Source of the DNA: Pseudomonas costantinii | GTDB taxonomy: Bacteria; Pseudomonadota; Gammaproteobacteria; Pseudomonadales; Pseudomonadaceae | Length of the DNA stretch: 32,767 bases | Assembly (NCBI RefSeq): GCF_001870435.1 | Contig: NZ_MDDR01000011.1 | Coordinates: forward strand, 1-32,767 | Direction: 5' to 3' | In this document: positions 1 to 7,771 of the stretch, in pieces | How positions within the stretch are numbered: position 1 is the first letter of the stretch | Layout: each line of letters starts with the position of its first letter | Notes under the pieces: model-generated | What the model saw: only the letters and a program-made list of their open reading frames with translations | Database searches by the model: none | What the model was told of the DNA's origin: nothing | Made by a program: the position numbers and the translations under genes

Positions 1-634
1 TCGCCGCGATGGGCCATCCCTGGCCCAGCGCGGCTAAACCGGCATCCTTGCCGGTTTCCCCGCTCCACCGTGCCTACTTGCGGCCAGCGTGGTTTAACGG
101 GGCGCCTAAGATCAAAATCAAAATCAAAATCAACAGCACGGCGGCCTAGTAGCCGACCTGAGTGGTGTAGATCAAAAGCGGTCGAATAATGTGGGAGCTC
201 CATATATCAGGGAAACTGCAACCTGCCCTGCTTCTGATCTGGCTCTTGATCCACACCACTCAGGTCGGCTTTCAGGCCGCCGTGCTCTGCTTTTGATCTT
301 GATCTTGATCTCAGGCGCCCCATTAACCACGCTGGCCGCACGCAGGCTTGAATCCGTGGGTAACCCGGCAGGACGCCGGGTTAGCCGCGCTGGGCCAGGG
401 ATGGCCCATCGCGGCGGCCCACGGATTCAAGACTGCGTGCGGGCACACCGAGCCACAGCGAGGTGCCGAGTGGTGGGGCAAGAGCCCTTTGCTTACTTTG
501 GGGCTTTTCCAAAGTGAGTCGCCGTAAGGGCGAAACCATAAGCCGCCGTTACCCAAACAACGGATATGTACTCCGAGCCAATACCCAACCAACCGACCCA
601 CCACATTCGCAAGCAAGCCACATTTGAACCACGT
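1..634. repeat. Long intergenic repeat, left copy
   Basis: No credible gene lies here. Positions 60-572 reappear, reverse-complemented and nearly identical, at 32242-32767. The first 59 bases presumably continue the same element, whose counterpart would lie beyond the right window edge. The copy is itself a large imperfect inverted repeat: the segment from about 85 to 180 (CCAGCGTGG, GGCGCC, ATCAAA-type hexamers, CACGGCGGCC, CCGACCTGAGTGGTGTAGATC) returns in reverse orientation at about 245-343. Outer GC-rich arms (GGGCCATCCCTGGCCCAGCG and its complement) lie near 1-60 and 385-420. The central loop, about 185-245, contains GTGGGAGCTCC. Short open frames inside (for example 191-517) have repeat-type composition and no recognisable protein, so I treat them as spurious. 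Elements of this kind are common between genes in the P. fluorescens group; their function is unknown to me. Confidence 0.85.
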
Positions 635-2341
635 TTACCCTGCTGCCAACGCCGGTGTACGCGGCGGGATCAGGCGTTTACTGCCGGTGGCTTCAAACGC
701 CGAGGCGAACCGCAGCAGCGCCGAATCATCGTAAGCGCGCCCGGCAAACGTCAACCCGACCGGCATGCCGATGTCCGCCATCACGCCCATCGGCACGGTA
801 ACGGTAGGTACCCCCAGGTGGCGAATGGCGAGGTTGCCGTTGGCCACCCAGATGCCATTACTCCAGGCGATATCAGCCGATTGCTCGTTCACATCGGCAT
901 CTGCCGGGCCGACGTCGGCGACGGTAGGAAACAGCACCGCATCCAGCCCCAGCTTGTCCATCCAGTCTTCCAGGTCCAGGCGACGGGTTTGCTCCAGGCC
1001 GCGCAGGCCATCCGGCACGGTGCTGATTTCGTTCCACGGCGTGATGCCGCGTTCGGCCATGCGCACGTATTCGTCCATACCGGCAGCCAAATCGTCTTCA
1101 CGGTTGGGCAGGGTGCCCGGGTCGTGAGGGAAGATCTTTGGCCCGTCGACATCAGCCAGACGGTTCAGGCTCGGGTCGCCGTTGGCACGCAGGAAGTCAT
1201 CGAACGCCCAGGCGGACAGTTCCCACAATTCGTCGTGCAGGAACTCTTTGGAAATGAGGCCACGGGTAAACACTGTCGGCGCGCCGGGGCGATCGCCTTC
1301 GCAGTTGGAGACCAGTGGGAAATCCACTTCGACCACCTCGGCACCGGCTGCTTCAAGTGCCTTTCGCGCGGCTTGCCACAGGTCGATCACCGTGGCACGC
1401 GTGTTGATTTTTTGCCCGGTAGGGCCGCCGATGCCCGGTTTTTCGCTGGTACCGGCCTCAGGGTCCGCGTTGATGTACATGCGCGGCACGCCGAAACGCT
1501 TGCCAGCCAAGGCAGCAGTGCCAACCGCCAGTTCGGTGTAGGACGCCGGGCGTACCGAGGCGACGCTCGGAATCGGCACCCACGGTTGCAGGCGCCACAG
1601 ATCCCCACGGGTGTCGGGGTCTTCGGCGACCACTACGTCAAGTACTTCCAGCAGGTCGGCCATGGTGCGCGCGTACGGCACCACCACGTCCATGGTCGGG
1701 GTCAACGGCCAGTTACCGCGCACCGAAATCACCCCACGGGACGGGGTGTAGGCGCACAGGCCATTGTTGGACGCCGGGCCGCGTCCGCTCGACCAGGTTT
1801 CTTCCGCCAGGCCGAACGCGGCGAAGCTGGCAGCGGTCGCGGTGCCCGCGCCGTTGGACGAGCCGGAGGCAAACGGTGCCGTCAGGTAGTCGGCGTTGTA
1901 CGGGCTTTGCGCGCGGCCATACACACCGCGTTGCATCCCGCCATTGGCCATCGGCGGCATATTGGTCTTGCCCAGGCAGATGGCACCGCCGGCACGCAGG
2001 CGTTCGATGGTGAAGGCATCGCGATGCGCGGTCAGCTTGGCGAAGGCCGGGCTGCCGGATGCAGCGGTAAGGCCCTTCACCAGGTAGCTGTCCTTGGCGG
2101 TGTAGGGAATGCCGTCCAATGGCCCCAAGGTTTCGCCCTTGGCTCGGCGTGCATCGCTGGCTTCGGCTTCTTTCAAGGCTTGGGGGTTGCGCACCACCAC
2201 GGCGTTCAACGCGGTAGCGGTCTGCGGGCCGTCATAGGCATCGATCCGCGCCAGGTAAGCCTGGACCAGTTCAACGGCAGTGGTCTGGCCGCTTTCAAGC
2301 GCAGCGCGCAATTGCGCAATGGAGACTTCGGTAACTTGCAT
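635..2341 (-). CDS. Amidase signature family amidohydrolase
   Basis: A 568-residue cytoplasmic amidase that would hydrolyse an amide to acid plus ammonia; the substrate is unknown. The amidase-signature triad is visible. The lysine is K83 in YTAKDSY, the cis-serine is S161 in ASGSSNGAG, and the nucleophile is S185 in ETWSSGRGPA, where most relatives have TDTGGSIRxPA. Length is usual for the larger members of the family. The ATG at 2341 begins MQVTEVSIAQLRAAL, which matches the normal amino end; a longer frame to 2461 would overlap the XRE gene and is unlikely. It lies 58 bp downstream of the XRE regulator on the same strand, so the two are probably co-transcribed. The degenerate TDTGGS segment makes GatA function improbable; a secondary-metabolism or xenobiotic amidase fits better. 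Confidence 0.9.
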   Translation of the reverse strand: MQVTEVSIAQLRAALESGQTTAVELVQAYLARIDAYDGPQTATALNAVVVRNPQALKEAEASDARRAKGETLGPLDGIPYTAKDSYLVKGLTAASGSPAFAKLTAHRDAFTIERLRAGGAICLGKTNMPPMANGGMQRGVYGRAQSPYNADYLTAPFASGSSNGAGTATAASFAAFGLAEETWSSGRGPASNNGLCAYTPSRGVISVRGNWPLTPTMDVVVPYARTMADLLEVLDVVVAEDPDTRGDLWRLQPWVPIPSVASVRPASYTELAVGTAALAGKRFGVPRMYINADPEAGTSEKPGIGGPTGQKINTRATVIDLWQAARKALEAAGAEVVEVDFPLVSNCEGDRPGAPTVFTRGLISKEFLHDELWELSAWAFDDFLRANGDPSLNRLADVDGPKIFPHDPGTLPNREDDLAAGMDEYVRMAERGITPWNEISTVPDGLRGLEQTRRLDLEDWMDKLGLDAVLFPTVADVGPADADVNEQSADIAWSNGIWVANGNLAIRHLGVPTVTVPMGVMADIGMPVGLTFAGRAYDDSALLRFASAFEATGSKRLIPPRTPALAAG

Positions 2342-2399
2342 CACGTTTTTTTCGCCGCCTTCAAGTGGGAGGTATGGCGGCAGTCTACGTACAGATATT

Positions 2400-3188
2400 T
2401 CACAAAACCAGCGCCGCATAATCGGCATAGGCGGCGCGCATGACTTGCCAGGTGGCGTCATCCGCGGGAATCAGATGTTCGATACGCAGTGAGGTCAGGG
2501 TGATGTCCTGGGGCATGCCGAAGGTGGTGAAGGTCGACAGAAAATTCAGTTCGCCCTGGCTTGAGCGAATGCGGGTGAGCACCAGGGGTGGCATTTCATG
2601 GGGCAGTTCGGTGTTGGTCGGCGCGGGTAAGCTCGCCAGCAAAGCCGCCAATGCAGGATTGCCCAGCGCCTCGCGGGCTGCCCGCTGCCAGGCCAGAGTA
2701 CGGATCTCTTCGGCGTTGATCAAATGATCGCCCAGGCCGCTTGTTTGCAGAAGGGTGGTCAGCAGGTTCAAGCCATCGGCCGCTTCTGGTTTGATCCCTA
2801 CCAGCTCAAACAACAGGCCCGTGCTGGCATTGGCAGCCAGCACTTCCCACTGGCTGCCCAGCAGAATTGCAGGTGCGGGATTGTTGGCGTGCAGCACATG
2901 ACTGACGGCTTCGCGAATCGCCGCCATGGCCGGTGCGGCGAGCGGGGTGGCGGCGTAACGCGGGGCGTAACCGGCTGCGAGGAACACGCTGTTGCACTGG
3001 TTCAGCGGTGCATCCAATGCCGTCAGCAGACTATGCAATGTGCCCGGGCTTGGCTTGGCGCGGCCGGTTTCGATGCAACTGAGGTGGCGCTGCGAAACAC
3101 CGGTGATCAGGGCCAGGTCCAACTGGCTCAGCTTGGCGTGTCGACGCAGTTGGCGCAGTTGTTCGCCGGCGGTAGAGGGGGTGTCCAT
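2400..3188 (-). CDS. XRE-family regulator with MmyB-like ligand domain
   Basis: A 262-residue transcription factor. Residues about 7-65 form an XRE helix-turn-helix (LRQLRRHAKLSQLDLALITGVSQRHLSCIETGRAKPS). The remaining ~190 residues resemble the MmyB-type ligand-binding domain, including GSQWEVLAANAST and a carboxy-terminal LRIEHLIPADDAT segment. Proteins of this class usually bind a small hydrophobic ligand; that is family knowledge, not seen here. The ATG at 3188 is the only good start. A perfect 17-bp palindrome at 3198-3214, just upstream, is probably its own operator. The amidase follows on the same strand, and a DUF2834 gene diverges from the other side of the palindrome. Confidence 0.88.
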   Translation of the reverse strand: MDTPSTAGEQLRQLRRHAKLSQLDLALITGVSQRHLSCIETGRAKPSPGTLHSLLTALDAPLNQCNSVFLAAGYAPRYAATPLAAPAMAAIREAVSHVLHANNPAPAILLGSQWEVLAANASTGLLFELVGIKPEAADGLNLLTTLLQTSGLGDHLINAEEIRTLAWQRAAREALGNPALAALLASLPAPTNTELPHEMPPLVLTRIRSSQGELNFLSTFTTFGMPQDITLTSLRIEHLIPADDATWQVMRAAYADYAALVL

Positions 3189-3197
3189 GGCGTGATC

Positions 3198-3214
3198 ATG
3201 ACCTCCGAGGTCAT
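3198..3214. promoter_or_regulatory. Palindromic operator between XRE and DUF2834 genes
   Basis: ATGACCTCCGAGGTCAT is a perfect dyad: 8-base arms ATGACCTC and GAGGTCAT around one central base. It sits 10 bp upstream of the XRE start codon and about 58 bp upstream of the DUF2834 start. Placement and symmetry suit autoregulation by a dimeric XRE protein. Confidence 0.6.
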
Positions 3215-3271
3215 TGCGAGGGGCACGACCTTATCACTAACGTGGGCCTCAATCATTCCAAGGAAGAGACC

Positions 3272-3592
3272 ATGCACAGACCCTATATCGCCCTGGCCGG
3301 TTTGCTGGGGTTTTCGCTGTATACCGTCGCGACGATGCTGACGGCGGAGCAGTCGCTGCTGGCGTTTGGACGGGAGCTGATGTCGCGGCCGGACACGGCG
3401 CAGGTGGTCATCGACCTGTACCTGATGGCAGCGCTTGCGTGTGTGTGGATGTACCGGGATGCGCTGGGGCGAGGACGCTCGGTGGCGTCCGTGGTGCCTT
3501 ATTTTTTGCTGACGGCGGTCTTCGTTTCGGTGGGGCCGCTGCTGTACATCGTTGTGAATGGGTTTGTGTGGCGATCGGGAAACCGGGGCTGA
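3272..3592 (+). CDS. DUF2834-type small membrane protein
   Basis: A 106-residue integral membrane protein with three predicted hydrophobic segments: about 5-25 (IALAGLLGFSLYTVATML), 45-63 (VVIDLYLMAALACVWMY) and 75-97 (VVPYFLLTAVFVSVGPLLYIV). The aspartate before the second segment (VIDLYL) and overall length agree with the DUF2834 family, whose function is not known to me. The ATG at 3272 follows the ribosome site AAGGAAGAG closely and is preferred over an upstream in-frame ATG at 3242. It diverges from the XRE regulator and may share its operator. Confidence 0.75.
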   Translation: MHRPYIALAGLLGFSLYTVATMLTAEQSLLAFGRELMSRPDTAQVVIDLYLMAALACVWMYRDALGRGRSVASVVPYFLLTAVFVSVGPLLYIVVNGFVWRSGNRG

Positions 3593-3608
3593 GGCCCGCT
3601 CGCCACAA

Positions 3609-3645
3609 TAAACCTGGCAGCTTCAGGTATTGATGGCCGGGTTTA
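3609..3645. terminator. Hairpin terminator at the end of the binding-protein operon
   Basis: TAAACCTGGC (3609-3618) pairs with GCCGGGTTTA (3636-3645), with one G-T wobble and a 17-base loop. The right arm overlaps the stop codon of the minus-strand binding-protein gene. On the minus strand the stem is followed by a T-rich but imperfect tract. It probably ends both converging transcripts. Confidence 0.5.
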
Positions 3646-4566
3646 AGGATTGAGGAACGCTTGGTAGTTTTCCTTGGTGATCTGCTGATAAGGAATCGTC
3701 AGCTCAGCGGTGTACGGCTCCTTCTTCACCATCTTCAAGGCCAGATCAATGGAGCCCACCGCCTGGCCTTTGTTGTCCTGGTAAACCGTCACCAGCAGTT
3801 GGCCCTTTTTCACCGCGTCCAACCCGGCGGGGCCACCGTCGCTGCCGGCCACCAGAATATCCTTGCCCGGTTGCATCCCCGCCTGGCTGATCGCCATGGC
3901 CGCGCCGATGGCCATTTCATCGGCATTGGCCGCCACGGCATCGATTTTCTTGCCTGACACAATCCAGTTGTTCATCAGGTCAATTGCCTTGCTGCGCTGC
4001 CATTCAGCTGTCTGCTCCTCGACGATTTTGATATCCGGGTAGTCCTTGAGCACGGTCTTCACCCCCAGCGTCCTATTGTGCGTGGCATTGTTGGAGAGCA
4101 ACCCGAGCATGATTGCGAGGTTGCCCTTGCCACCCATTTTCTCGGCCAGGTAGCGCATCTGGATTTCACCGGCCTTGACCTCATCTGACCCCACGTACCC
4201 CACCCCCGGCGGCAGTTGTTGGGCGTCCGGGCGGCGGTTGACATACACCAGCGGCGTTTTGGCCTGTTGCGCATTGAGGGTCATCTTTTGCGTGGCGGCC
4301 GTGTCCACGGGGTTGACGATGATCGCGTCCATATTCTGGGCGGTGAAATTCTGCACTTGGTTGAGTTGGCGCACCACATCGCCTTGGGCGTCTTCGAATT
4401 GCAGGGTCACGCCGGGCAGTTCCTTGGCATGGGCTGCCATGTAGTCACGCATTTGCGCGAGGAACACGTCGTCGACCTGGGCGATGCTCACGCCGATGCG
4501 GATGTCGGCCTGGGCCCAGGGGGTAACAGCGAGGGTAAACAGCGCTGCAAGGAGTTGCTTTTTCAT
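3643..4566 (-). CDS. Sugar/polyol ABC transporter periplasmic binding protein
   Basis: A 307-residue RbsB-type periplasmic binding protein. The first ~20 residues (MKKQLLAALFTLAVTPWAQA) are a signal peptide, probably cut before DIRIG. The mature part has the class I fold pattern: IGVSIAQVDDVFLAQMRDYM, then IIVNPVDTAAT, then AVAANADEMAIGAAMAISQAG and VAGSDGGPAGLDAVKKGQLLVTVYQD. This subgroup serves ribose, inositol and related polyols. The ATG at 4566 is used because it opens the signal peptide; the frame runs on upstream to 4608 without support. It is the last gene of a leftward set (SDR, PhyH dioxygenase, binding protein). No ATPase or permease gene accompanies it, so its partners must be encoded elsewhere. 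The neighbouring IolG-like enzyme suggests an inositol-type ligand, as inference only. Confidence 0.9.
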   Translation of the reverse strand: MKKQLLAALFTLAVTPWAQADIRIGVSIAQVDDVFLAQMRDYMAAHAKELPGVTLQFEDAQGDVVRQLNQVQNFTAQNMDAIIVNPVDTAATQKMTLNAQQAKTPLVYVNRRPDAQQLPPGVGYVGSDEVKAGEIQMRYLAEKMGGKGNLAIMLGLLSNNATHNRTLGVKTVLKDYPDIKIVEEQTAEWQRSKAIDLMNNWIVSGKKIDAVAANADEMAIGAAMAISQAGMQPGKDILVAGSDGGPAGLDAVKKGQLLVTVYQDNKGQAVGSIDLALKMVKKEPYTAELTIPYQQITKENYQAFLNP

Positions 4567-4611
4567 GGGTTGCTCCGTTCTTTTTGTTGTTAAAGCATTG
4601 GAAAACACGAT

Positions 4612-5745
4612 TTACGCTAGGCGCTTGGCGCGCATCTGCGCCACGGCAGCGGCGAAGTCCGAATGCGGCCAGCGTTCGTTGAGGGCTTGGCGCATCAACT
4701 GTTGCCCGGTTTGCGGGGCCAGGCCCTGCAAGGGTGGGTCAGTGTCGAGGTTGGTGGGGAAGGAATAACCGTCGGCGGTACAGGCAATGACTGCGTCCAC
4801 GGCTTCAGCGTTCAGCGATGTATTGGCCAACAACACTGGGTAGACCGCCAACATCATGCGGTCGCGATCGAGCGCTTCCATCGGCTTTCCAAACGCCGAT
4901 GAGATTTGCAGCAGGTTGGCCATGCGCTGACGGTCCGGGGTGCGGTTGGTGCCGGCGGCATGGAACAGCGCCGGGTTGAAGAACAGCAGATCACCCTTGT
5001 TCAACGGCAGTTGTACGGCGTGTTGCTGGAAGTAGTCGATGAACTCCGGGCGGCGCCAGGCCAGGTAGCCCAATGCGTATTGCTGGGAAAACGGCAGCAA
5101 CTGGGTGGGGCCGGTTTCCAATGGCATATCGGAGTGGGCTACCGCGCCTTGCAGCGTCAGGTGTTGGGACAGCATGTGCAAGGGCAGGGGGAAGCGCTCC
5201 ACCACATCGGTGGTCTGGAAGCCCAGGTGATAGTCCCGATGCGGCTGCTGCGCCTGGCCACCGGGATGCACCACGTTGACCTGCGCGGTTACCTGAAAGC
5301 TTGGCCCCAGCCACGCCTCGGCAATCAAACCCAATAAAGGGTTGGCGTAGTACTCGACAAAGGACGCCGGCGACTCTGATGCCGCCTTCTGCAACGCGTT
5401 CCAGATGCGCCCATTGCTGCCGGCTTTGGCAAAGTGGTCAGCCGCTACACCTTGCGCTGCTTCTTTAGCAAAGATCGCCTCGAACACTTGGCTGTGGCGG
5501 TCCACCACCTCCAGGTCTTCATAGGCTTGGCGCACCACCATCACCCCCGGCCCATCGCGAAACAGGCGGTGCAATTCATTCATCACGCTGAGGCGGTCAC
5601 TGTTACGCAGCGTGTGGGCCTGGTAGATCGGCACATTGCTCAGCACTTCAGCACACAGCGGATACTCTTGCGCGCTGGCCCTTTGTGCGCACACCCGACT
5701 GAAATCCGCCAGACGCACCGCATCGCTGCTAACGAACGCCGACAT
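4612..5745 (-). CDS. Phytanoyl-CoA dioxygenase (PhyH) family Fe(II)/2-oxoglutarate enzyme
   Basis: A 377-residue predicted non-haem iron oxygenase. The iron triad is visible as H169-x-D171 in QQPHRDYH and H262 in FNPALFHAAGTNRT. R268 in the same segment is a candidate for binding the 2-oxoglutarate carboxylate. The ATG at 5745 overlaps the stop of the SDR gene by one base (TGATG), implying coupled translation; a GTG three bases earlier is an alternative. PhyH enzymes hydroxylate or demethylate diverse small molecules. Beside an inositol-dehydrogenase homologue and a polyol-type binding protein, a role in opening up a modified polyol (for example O-demethylation) is possible but unproven. Confidence 0.85.
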   Translation of the reverse strand: MSAFVSSDAVRLADFSRVCAQRASAQEYPLCAEVLSNVPIYQAHTLRNSDRLSVMNELHRLFRDGPGVMVVRQAYEDLEVVDRHSQVFEAIFAKEAAQGVAADHFAKAGSNGRIWNALQKAASESPASFVEYYANPLLGLIAEAWLGPSFQVTAQVNVVHPGGQAQQPHRDYHLGFQTTDVVERFPLPLHMLSQHLTLQGAVAHSDMPLETGPTQLLPFSQQYALGYLAWRRPEFIDYFQQHAVQLPLNKGDLLFFNPALFHAAGTNRTPDRQRMANLLQISSAFGKPMEALDRDRMMLAVYPVLLANTSLNAEAVDAVIACTADGYSFPTNLDTDPPLQGLAPQTGQQLMRQALNERWPHSDFAAAVAQMRAKRLA

Positions 5746-6590
5746 CACACACCTCCCGGCAGGCTCAAGGCCTGGTGCGGTTGCGGGGTGCTGCTGTCGG
5801 TGCAGCCGACCACGCCTTGCTCCAGGTCGATCACCGCGCCGGTCATCATCCCTGATTCGCGGGACAGCAAAAACGCCACGCTTTGCGCCACTTCATCGGG
5901 CTTGAGCAGGCGTCCGAACGGCTGCGCGCTTTCAGCCGCAGCCAGCCAGCCGTCCTGGGCACCGTGGTACTGGCGCTGGATTTGATCCTCGTGGGGCGTG
6001 TCCATCCAGCCGATGTTCAAGCCATTTACACGGATGCGGTTGCGTAGGGCGCTGAACGCCACGTTCTTGGTCAGGATCGCCAGCGCGCCCTTGGACGCCG
6101 CATAGGCGCTCAAAAACGATTGCCCACCATGCCCGGTGACGCTCTGGATATTCACCACCGCGCCTTCCACGCCCTGGCTGATCATCAACTTCAGCGCTTC
6201 TTGCATCAGGAAAAACGGCGCTCGCACATTCACCGCAAACAGCCGCTCGAAGAGTTCCGGCGACGTATCAAGAATGGTGCCGCGATCCGACATGCCGGCG
6301 CAGTTCACCAGCCCATGCAAGGTGCCGAAGTGAGTGCGCGCGGCCTCAATGATCGCGCGGCAGTCCTCAACCTTCTCCAGATCGGCCTCGACAAAAAACG
6401 CCTGGCAATCCAGCTGTGCCAGCTGCCGTACCTGCTCTTCGCCCTGGGAGCGGCGACGCCCGCAGATGATCAGTCCGGCGGCGCCACGTCGTGCCAGGGT
6501 ATGTGCTACCGCCGCGCCCAGGCCCTGGGTGCTGCCGGTGACGACAAAATATTGGCCGCTGAATGAGGTGGCGAGATCGGTGTGAGGCAT
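5745..6590 (-). CDS. Short-chain dehydrogenase/reductase (SDR)
   Basis: A 281-residue classical SDR. The NAD(P)-binding motif TGSTQGLG is at residues 18-25 and NCAG at about 96-99. The catalytic residues are S150, Y163 and K167 (QSVTGHGGQSFLSAYAASKGAL). It would interconvert an alcohol and a ketone in the cytoplasm. The ATG at 6590 has a good ribosome site (GGAGAA). It is the first gene of a leftward operon with the PhyH oxygenase (1-base stop/start overlap) and the polyol binding protein, and it diverges from the LacI regulator across 122 bp. The substrate is probably the same polyol-like compound handled by the neighbours. Confidence 0.9.
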   Translation of the reverse strand: MPHTDLATSFSGQYFVVTGSTQGLGAAVAHTLARRGAAGLIICGRRRSQGEEQVRQLAQLDCQAFFVEADLEKVEDCRAIIEAARTHFGTLHGLVNCAGMSDRGTILDTSPELFERLFAVNVRAPFFLMQEALKLMISQGVEGAVVNIQSVTGHGGQSFLSAYAASKGALAILTKNVAFSALRNRIRVNGLNIGWMDTPHEDQIQRQYHGAQDGWLAAAESAQPFGRLLKPDEVAQSVAFLLSRESGMMTGAVIDLEQGVVGCTDSSTPQPHQALSLPGGV

Positions 6591-6643
6591 GAGGTTCTCC
6601 TGATTTTTTGTTGTTTTTGTTGCCCCGCTCGACGGCGGACAAA

Positions 6644-6702
6644 ACTGAGACTAGCATTGTGAAACCTCAGTAATACCCAAAAAAGACCTCAAAAACACCT
6701 CA
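6644..6702. promoter_or_regulatory. Putative LacI-family operator region
   Basis: In the 122-bp gap between the SDR and LacI genes, ACTGAG (6644-6649) and CTCAGT (6666-6671) form an inverted repeat. The hexamer ACCTCA occurs three times on the plus strand, at 6664-6669, 6686-6691 and 6697-6702. The spacings are 22 and 11 bases, multiples of about one DNA turn. This arrangement suggests cooperative regulator binding on one face of the helix. It does not resemble the short tight palindrome typical of LacI proteins, so the assignment is tentative. Confidence 0.4.
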
Positions 6703-6712
6703 GGCGAATGGC

Positions 6713-7738
6713 ATGCTCGAACGCGCAAAACACTTCTCCATCAAGCAACTCGCCACCCAGGCGGGGGTGAGTAAAGCCACGGTCGACCGCGTGCTGCACA
6801 GTCGCGGCAGCGTGCATGCGCAGACTCAACGGCGGATCGAGCAGGCGCTGGATGAGTTGGAGTCCCAGGAAAAAAATGGCCTGGCGGTGGGGCGCACGTT
6901 TCATGTCGACGTGATCATGCACACGCCTCAACGCTTCAGCGCGGCGGTGCAAGCGGCGATCATTGCGCAATTGGGTAGCCTGGCGCCGTTTCGCATCGCG
7001 CCGCGTTTTCACCTGTTCGAAGAGATCGAACCCCAGGCCATGCACGACCAGTTGCTGCGTTGTCTCGACACCGGCAGCCAGGGCGTGGTGCTTAAGGCCG
7101 CCGATGAGCCTGCGGTGAACCAGGCGGTGAAGCAGTTAATTGCGGCAGGGATTCCTGTGGTGACGTTGGTCACGGACCTGCCGCAAAGCGAGCGCATCGG
7201 CTATGTGGGCATGGACAACCGCACCGCCGGCCAAACTGCCGCCTACCTGATGTCGCGCTGGTTACCCGCGAAACCCCAGGACGTGGCGGTGGTGATCGGC
7301 AGCGAACTGTTCCGTGGCGAAGAAGAGCGTGAGATGGGTTTTCGCGCCTGGCTGCGCGGGCGTGCCGCGCACTTGCGGGTGCTGGATATCAGCGGCGGCT
7401 ACGGCGTGTATGACCGCACGTTCGAACGGGTCACCCAAGCCCTGAAACAGCATCCCGAACTCAAGGCGGTGTACAGCGTCGGTGGCGGCAATCGTGCGAT
7501 TGTCGATGCGTTCGCCGCCCTCGACCGCCAGTTGGAAGTGTTTATCGGTCACGACCTGGACGAAGAAAACCGCCAGTTGCTGCTCGAAGAAAAGGTTGCC
7601 GCGATCATCGACCACAACCTGCAGATTGATGCCCGCCATGTATTCCTGCACATCCTGCAATACCACCGGTTATGGAAGGCCGGGCCGATTGCGCCGTCAC
7701 AGGTGCAGATTGTTACGCCGTTCAACTTGCCGGACTGA
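6713..7738 (+). CDS. LacI-family transcription regulator
   Basis: A 341-residue sugar-responsive regulator. The amino-terminal helix-turn-helix is at about residues 9-30 (SIKQLATQAGVSKATVDRVLHSRG). It is followed by a periplasmic-binding-protein-like sensor domain with the motifs GVVLKAADEPAVNQAV, VTDLPQSERIGYVGMDNRTAG and AVYSVGGGNRAIVDA. The ATG at 6713 follows AGGCGA. It diverges from the SDR-PhyH-binding-protein operon and is followed 33 bp later by the IolG-like dehydrogenase, so it most likely controls both directions in response to the same polyol. Regulators of this subtype occur with inositol and related catabolic genes. Confidence 0.9.
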   Translation: MLERAKHFSIKQLATQAGVSKATVDRVLHSRGSVHAQTQRRIEQALDELESQEKNGLAVGRTFHVDVIMHTPQRFSAAVQAAIIAQLGSLAPFRIAPRFHLFEEIEPQAMHDQLLRCLDTGSQGVVLKAADEPAVNQAVKQLIAAGIPVVTLVTDLPQSERIGYVGMDNRTAGQTAAYLMSRWLPAKPQDVAVVIGSELFRGEEEREMGFRAWLRGRAAHLRVLDISGGYGVYDRTFERVTQALKQHPELKAVYSVGGGNRAIVDAFAALDRQLEVFIGHDLDEENRQLLLEEKVAAIIDHNLQIDARHVFLHILQYHRLWKAGPIAPSQVQIVTPFNLPD

Positions 7739-7771
7739 ATCTCCCTCAACAATAAATCCAGGAGTTCGACC

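Noticed and set aside
191..616. Small open frames in the left repeat (and matching ones at 32200-32532)
   Set aside because: They recur in both repeat copies on opposite strands, lack ribosome sites and give low-complexity repeat-derived proteins.
566..2443. A 625-codon open frame on the plus strand opposite the amidase
   Set aside because: It is antisense to a gene with a clear catalytic triad, its translation is Arg/His/Gly/Ala-rich and has no recognisable domain, as expected for a shadow frame in GC-rich DNA.
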